Positions 62,822-64,000 of a DNA stretch of 64,000 bases are shown here, piece by piece. The position numbers were made by a program, and so were the translations under genes. Source of the DNA: Sphingomonadales bacterium (GTDB taxonomy: Bacteria > Pseudomonadota > Alphaproteobacteria > Sphingomonadales > Sphingomonadaceae); contig JAACPW010000002.1 in NCBI GenBank assembly GCA_009995225.1, forward strand, positions 1 to 64,000. Reading direction: 5' to 3'. Position 1 is the stretch's first letter. Each line of letters opens with the position of its first letter. The notes below the pieces were generated by a model that saw nothing but the letters and a program-made list of their open reading frames with translations, searched no databases and was not told the origin of the DNA.

Positions 62822-63306
62822 CCACCGTCTCCCACCTCATCAAATCCTTCACCCTCTGGGAAATCCTCAAGGCTCACGCCTTGACGCTGAAATATTTCTT
62901 CAAGCCCAAGGTGACGATCAACTACCCGTTCGAGAAGGCCCCGCTCTCGCCTCGCTTCCGCGGTGAACACGCGCTGCGGCGCTATCCGAATGGCGAGGAG
63001 CGCTGCATCGCGTGCAAATTGTGCGAGGCCGTGTGCCCCGCGCAGGCGATCACCATCGAGAGCGAACCGCGCGAAGACGGCAGCCGCCGCACCACCCGCT
63101 ATGATATCGACATGACAAAGTGCATCTACTGCGGTTTCTGCCAGGAAGCCTGCCCGGTGGATGCGGTCGTGGAAGGTCCGAACTTCGAATACGCCACCGA
63201 GACGCGCGAAGAGCTGCTCTACGACAAGGCCAAGCTGCTTTCGAATGGTGACAAATGGGAACGGGCCATCGCGGCCAACCTTGAAGCCGACGCCCCCTAC
63301 CGCTAG
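62818..63306 (+). CDS. nuoI: NADH-quinone oxidoreductase subunit I
   Basis: A 162-residue ferredoxin-like subunit with two 4Fe-4S clusters (N6a, N6b): [19 protein letters not shown] and [19 protein letters not shown]. The N-terminal helix [20 protein letters not shown] docks to the membrane arm. It is followed by a 149-bp gap, the only sizeable gap inside this operon. Confidence 0.97.
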   Translation: MTTVSHLIKSFTLWEILKAHALTLKYFFKPKVTINYPFEKAPLSPRFRGEHALRRYPNGEERCIACKLCEAVCPAQAITIESEPREDGSRRTTRYDIDMTKCIYCGFCQEACPVDAVVEGPNFEYATETREELLYDKAKLLSNGDKWERAIAANLEADAPYR

Positions 63307-63350
63307 GGCGCGCCGGTCGAAGGACACGGGGTCAGAATTATCGATGTTCG

Positions 63351-63441
63351 GGTGCCCGTGGATCAGGCACCGGGATAACACTTGGATTAGGGAACACATT
63401 GCCGCTTTCTGAACCTCGGCCCGGCGCCGTGGTGCCTGATC
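63351..63441 (+). promoter_or_regulatory. Mutually exclusive hairpin elements between nuoI and nuoJ
   Basis: Three complementary segments are visible. GGTGCC (63351-63356) can pair with GGCACC (63366-63371) in a small hairpin with a 9-nt loop. Alternatively GATCAGGCACC (63361-63371) pairs perfectly over 11 bp with GGTGCCTGATC (63431-63441), which directly abuts the nuoJ RBS GGCGGAG (63442-63448). This is the layout of an RNA switch or an mRNA processing/stability element. Function is inferred. Confidence 0.5.
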
Positions 63442-63455
63442 GGCGGAGTAATATC

Positions 63456-64000
63456 ATGATACAGGCCATCGCCTTCTATTTCTTCGCGACCATTGTCGTC
63501 GCCAGCGCCGTGATGGTCGTCATGGCGCGCAATCCCGTGCACTCCGTGCTGTGGCTCATCCTGACTTTCTTCAACGCTGCTGGCCTGATGGTGCTTGTGG
63601 GCGCGGAGTTCATCGCGATGTTGCTGGTGATTGTTTATGTCGGTGCCGTCGCGGTGTTGTTCCTGTTTGTGGTGATGATGCTGGATATCGATCTTGCTGC
63701 GATGCGCGCAGGGTTCAGCCGCAATGCGCCGCTGGGGCTGCTAATCGCGGCGGTATTGCTGGCTGAATTGCTTCTGGCCGTAGGCGCTTACAGCGCCGGC
63801 GGTCTTTCGCTAGGGTCGCCCGATGGCGCTGCGGTGCAGGCGGCGGACAAGTCCAATATCGAAGCTTTGGGCGCGCTGCTTTATGGTCGCTATATCGCGC
63901 TGTTTGAAATCGCCGGGATCATCCTGCTGGTCGCGATGATCGGCGCGATCGTGCTGACCTTTCAGGCACCCAAGCCCGGTGCGCGCGCGCGGCAGGATGT
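63456..64000 (+). CDS. nuoJ: NADH-quinone oxidoreductase subunit J, 3' end beyond window
   Basis: About 181 codons are visible of a polytopic membrane subunit. The RBS GGCGGAG is eight bases before the ATG. NPVHSVLWLILTFFNAAGLM and GAEFIAMLLVIVYVGAVAVL, then FLFVVMMLDID, are the conserved TM2-TM3 core involved in proton coupling. The EIAGIILLVAMIGAIVLT stretch is the last TM before the window ends. nuoK-N would follow. Confidence 0.96.
   Translation, partial: MIQAIAFYFFATIVVASAVMVVMARNPVHSVLWLILTFFNAAGLMVLVGAEFIAMLLVIVYVGAVAVLFLFVVMMLDIDLAAMRAGFSRNAPLGLLIAAVLLAELLLAVGAYSAGGLSLGSPDGAAVQAADKSNIEALGALLYGRYIALFEIAGIILLVAMIGAIVLTFQAPKPGARARQD

Noticed and set aside
1..64000. Mobile elements, CRISPR arrays, tRNA/rRNA genes
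   Set aside because: Looked for transposase or integrase motifs, regularly spaced long repeats and tRNA-like sequence; none seen. Without a tool, a short or degenerate case could be missed.

Overview
This 64 kb window is a contiguous piece of chromosome from a high-GC alphaproteobacterium, most likely Sphingomonadales and plausibly Erythrobacteraceae. The basis is gene content and order: a complete-looking exosortase A (XrtA/PEP-CTERM) exopolysaccharide locus, a 14-subunit-type nuo operon with interspersed small membrane proteins, an RNase E with a highly charged insertion, and dense packing with many 4-bp ATGA/GTGA overlaps. The taxonomic call is inference, and GC was judged by eye. I saw no IS elements, prophage genes, CRISPR arrays, tRNA or rRNA genes.

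Layout. (1) 1-7.8 kb: partial OmpA-family porin; an AMP-forming acyl-CoA ligase, a DUF1330 protein and a stand-alone EF-Tu-domain-III-like protein; then a leftward group of UDG-like protein, lytic transglycosylase, MoaB and a PA0069-type radical SAM protein. A near-consensus parS site overlaps the start codon of the radical SAM gene, with a four-copy 11-bp-period GGGTCTA repeat beside it. (2) 7.9-16.2 kb, rightward housekeeping run: ETF-ubiquinone oxidoreductase, a small unknown, ispE, an N-formylglutamate amidohydrolase-like protein, ilvD, a lipoprotein, bifunctional NAD(P)HX repair enzyme, and an RNA uracil methyltransferase. (3) 16.2-34.2 kb, XrtA locus: a leftward arm (acyltransferase, acyl carrier protein, two hydrolases) and a rightward arm (acyl-ACP/CoA ligase, PLP decarboxylase, Wza-like export lipoprotein, chain-length protein, tyrosine kinase, outer-membrane barrel, ATPase, deacetylase, FemAB, glycosyltransferase, exosortase A, asparagine-synthase-like amidotransferase). 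Both outer ends meet housekeeping genes in convergent 4-bp stop-codon overlaps. (4) 34.2-38.6 kb: zapE, a PaaI thioesterase and sdhB leftward; an SDR, a small membrane protein and a methyltransferase. (5) 38.6-48 kb: rne, then divergent amidase, PBP1A, peroxiredoxin, prfB and an unusual lipoprotein-type methyltransferase. (6) 48-54 kb: nitronate-monooxygenase-like protein with a Cys-rich tail, a D-2-hydroxyacid dehydrogenase, an SH3 protein, a thiolase and a coniferyl-type aldehyde dehydrogenase. (7) 54-64 kb: nuoA, B, C, D, E, F, G, H, I and the start of J, with four small membrane ORFs in between.

How it fits together. The XrtA locus combines polymer assembly and export (chain-length protein, kinase, export lipoprotein, outer-membrane barrel, glycosyltransferase, deacetylase) with protein sorting (XrtA) and with a small ACP-based module (ligase, ACP, type-III-fold PLP decarboxylase, GNAT/FemAB acyltransferases, hydrolases, amidotransferase). 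The last module resembles the logic of carrier-bound amino-acid decarboxylation in butirosin side-chain assembly. I regard it as the best candidate for an undescribed chemistry here. The nuo operon, ETF-QO and sdhB feed electrons to quinone. amiC, mrcA, the lytic transglycosylase and zapE are cell-wall and division functions.
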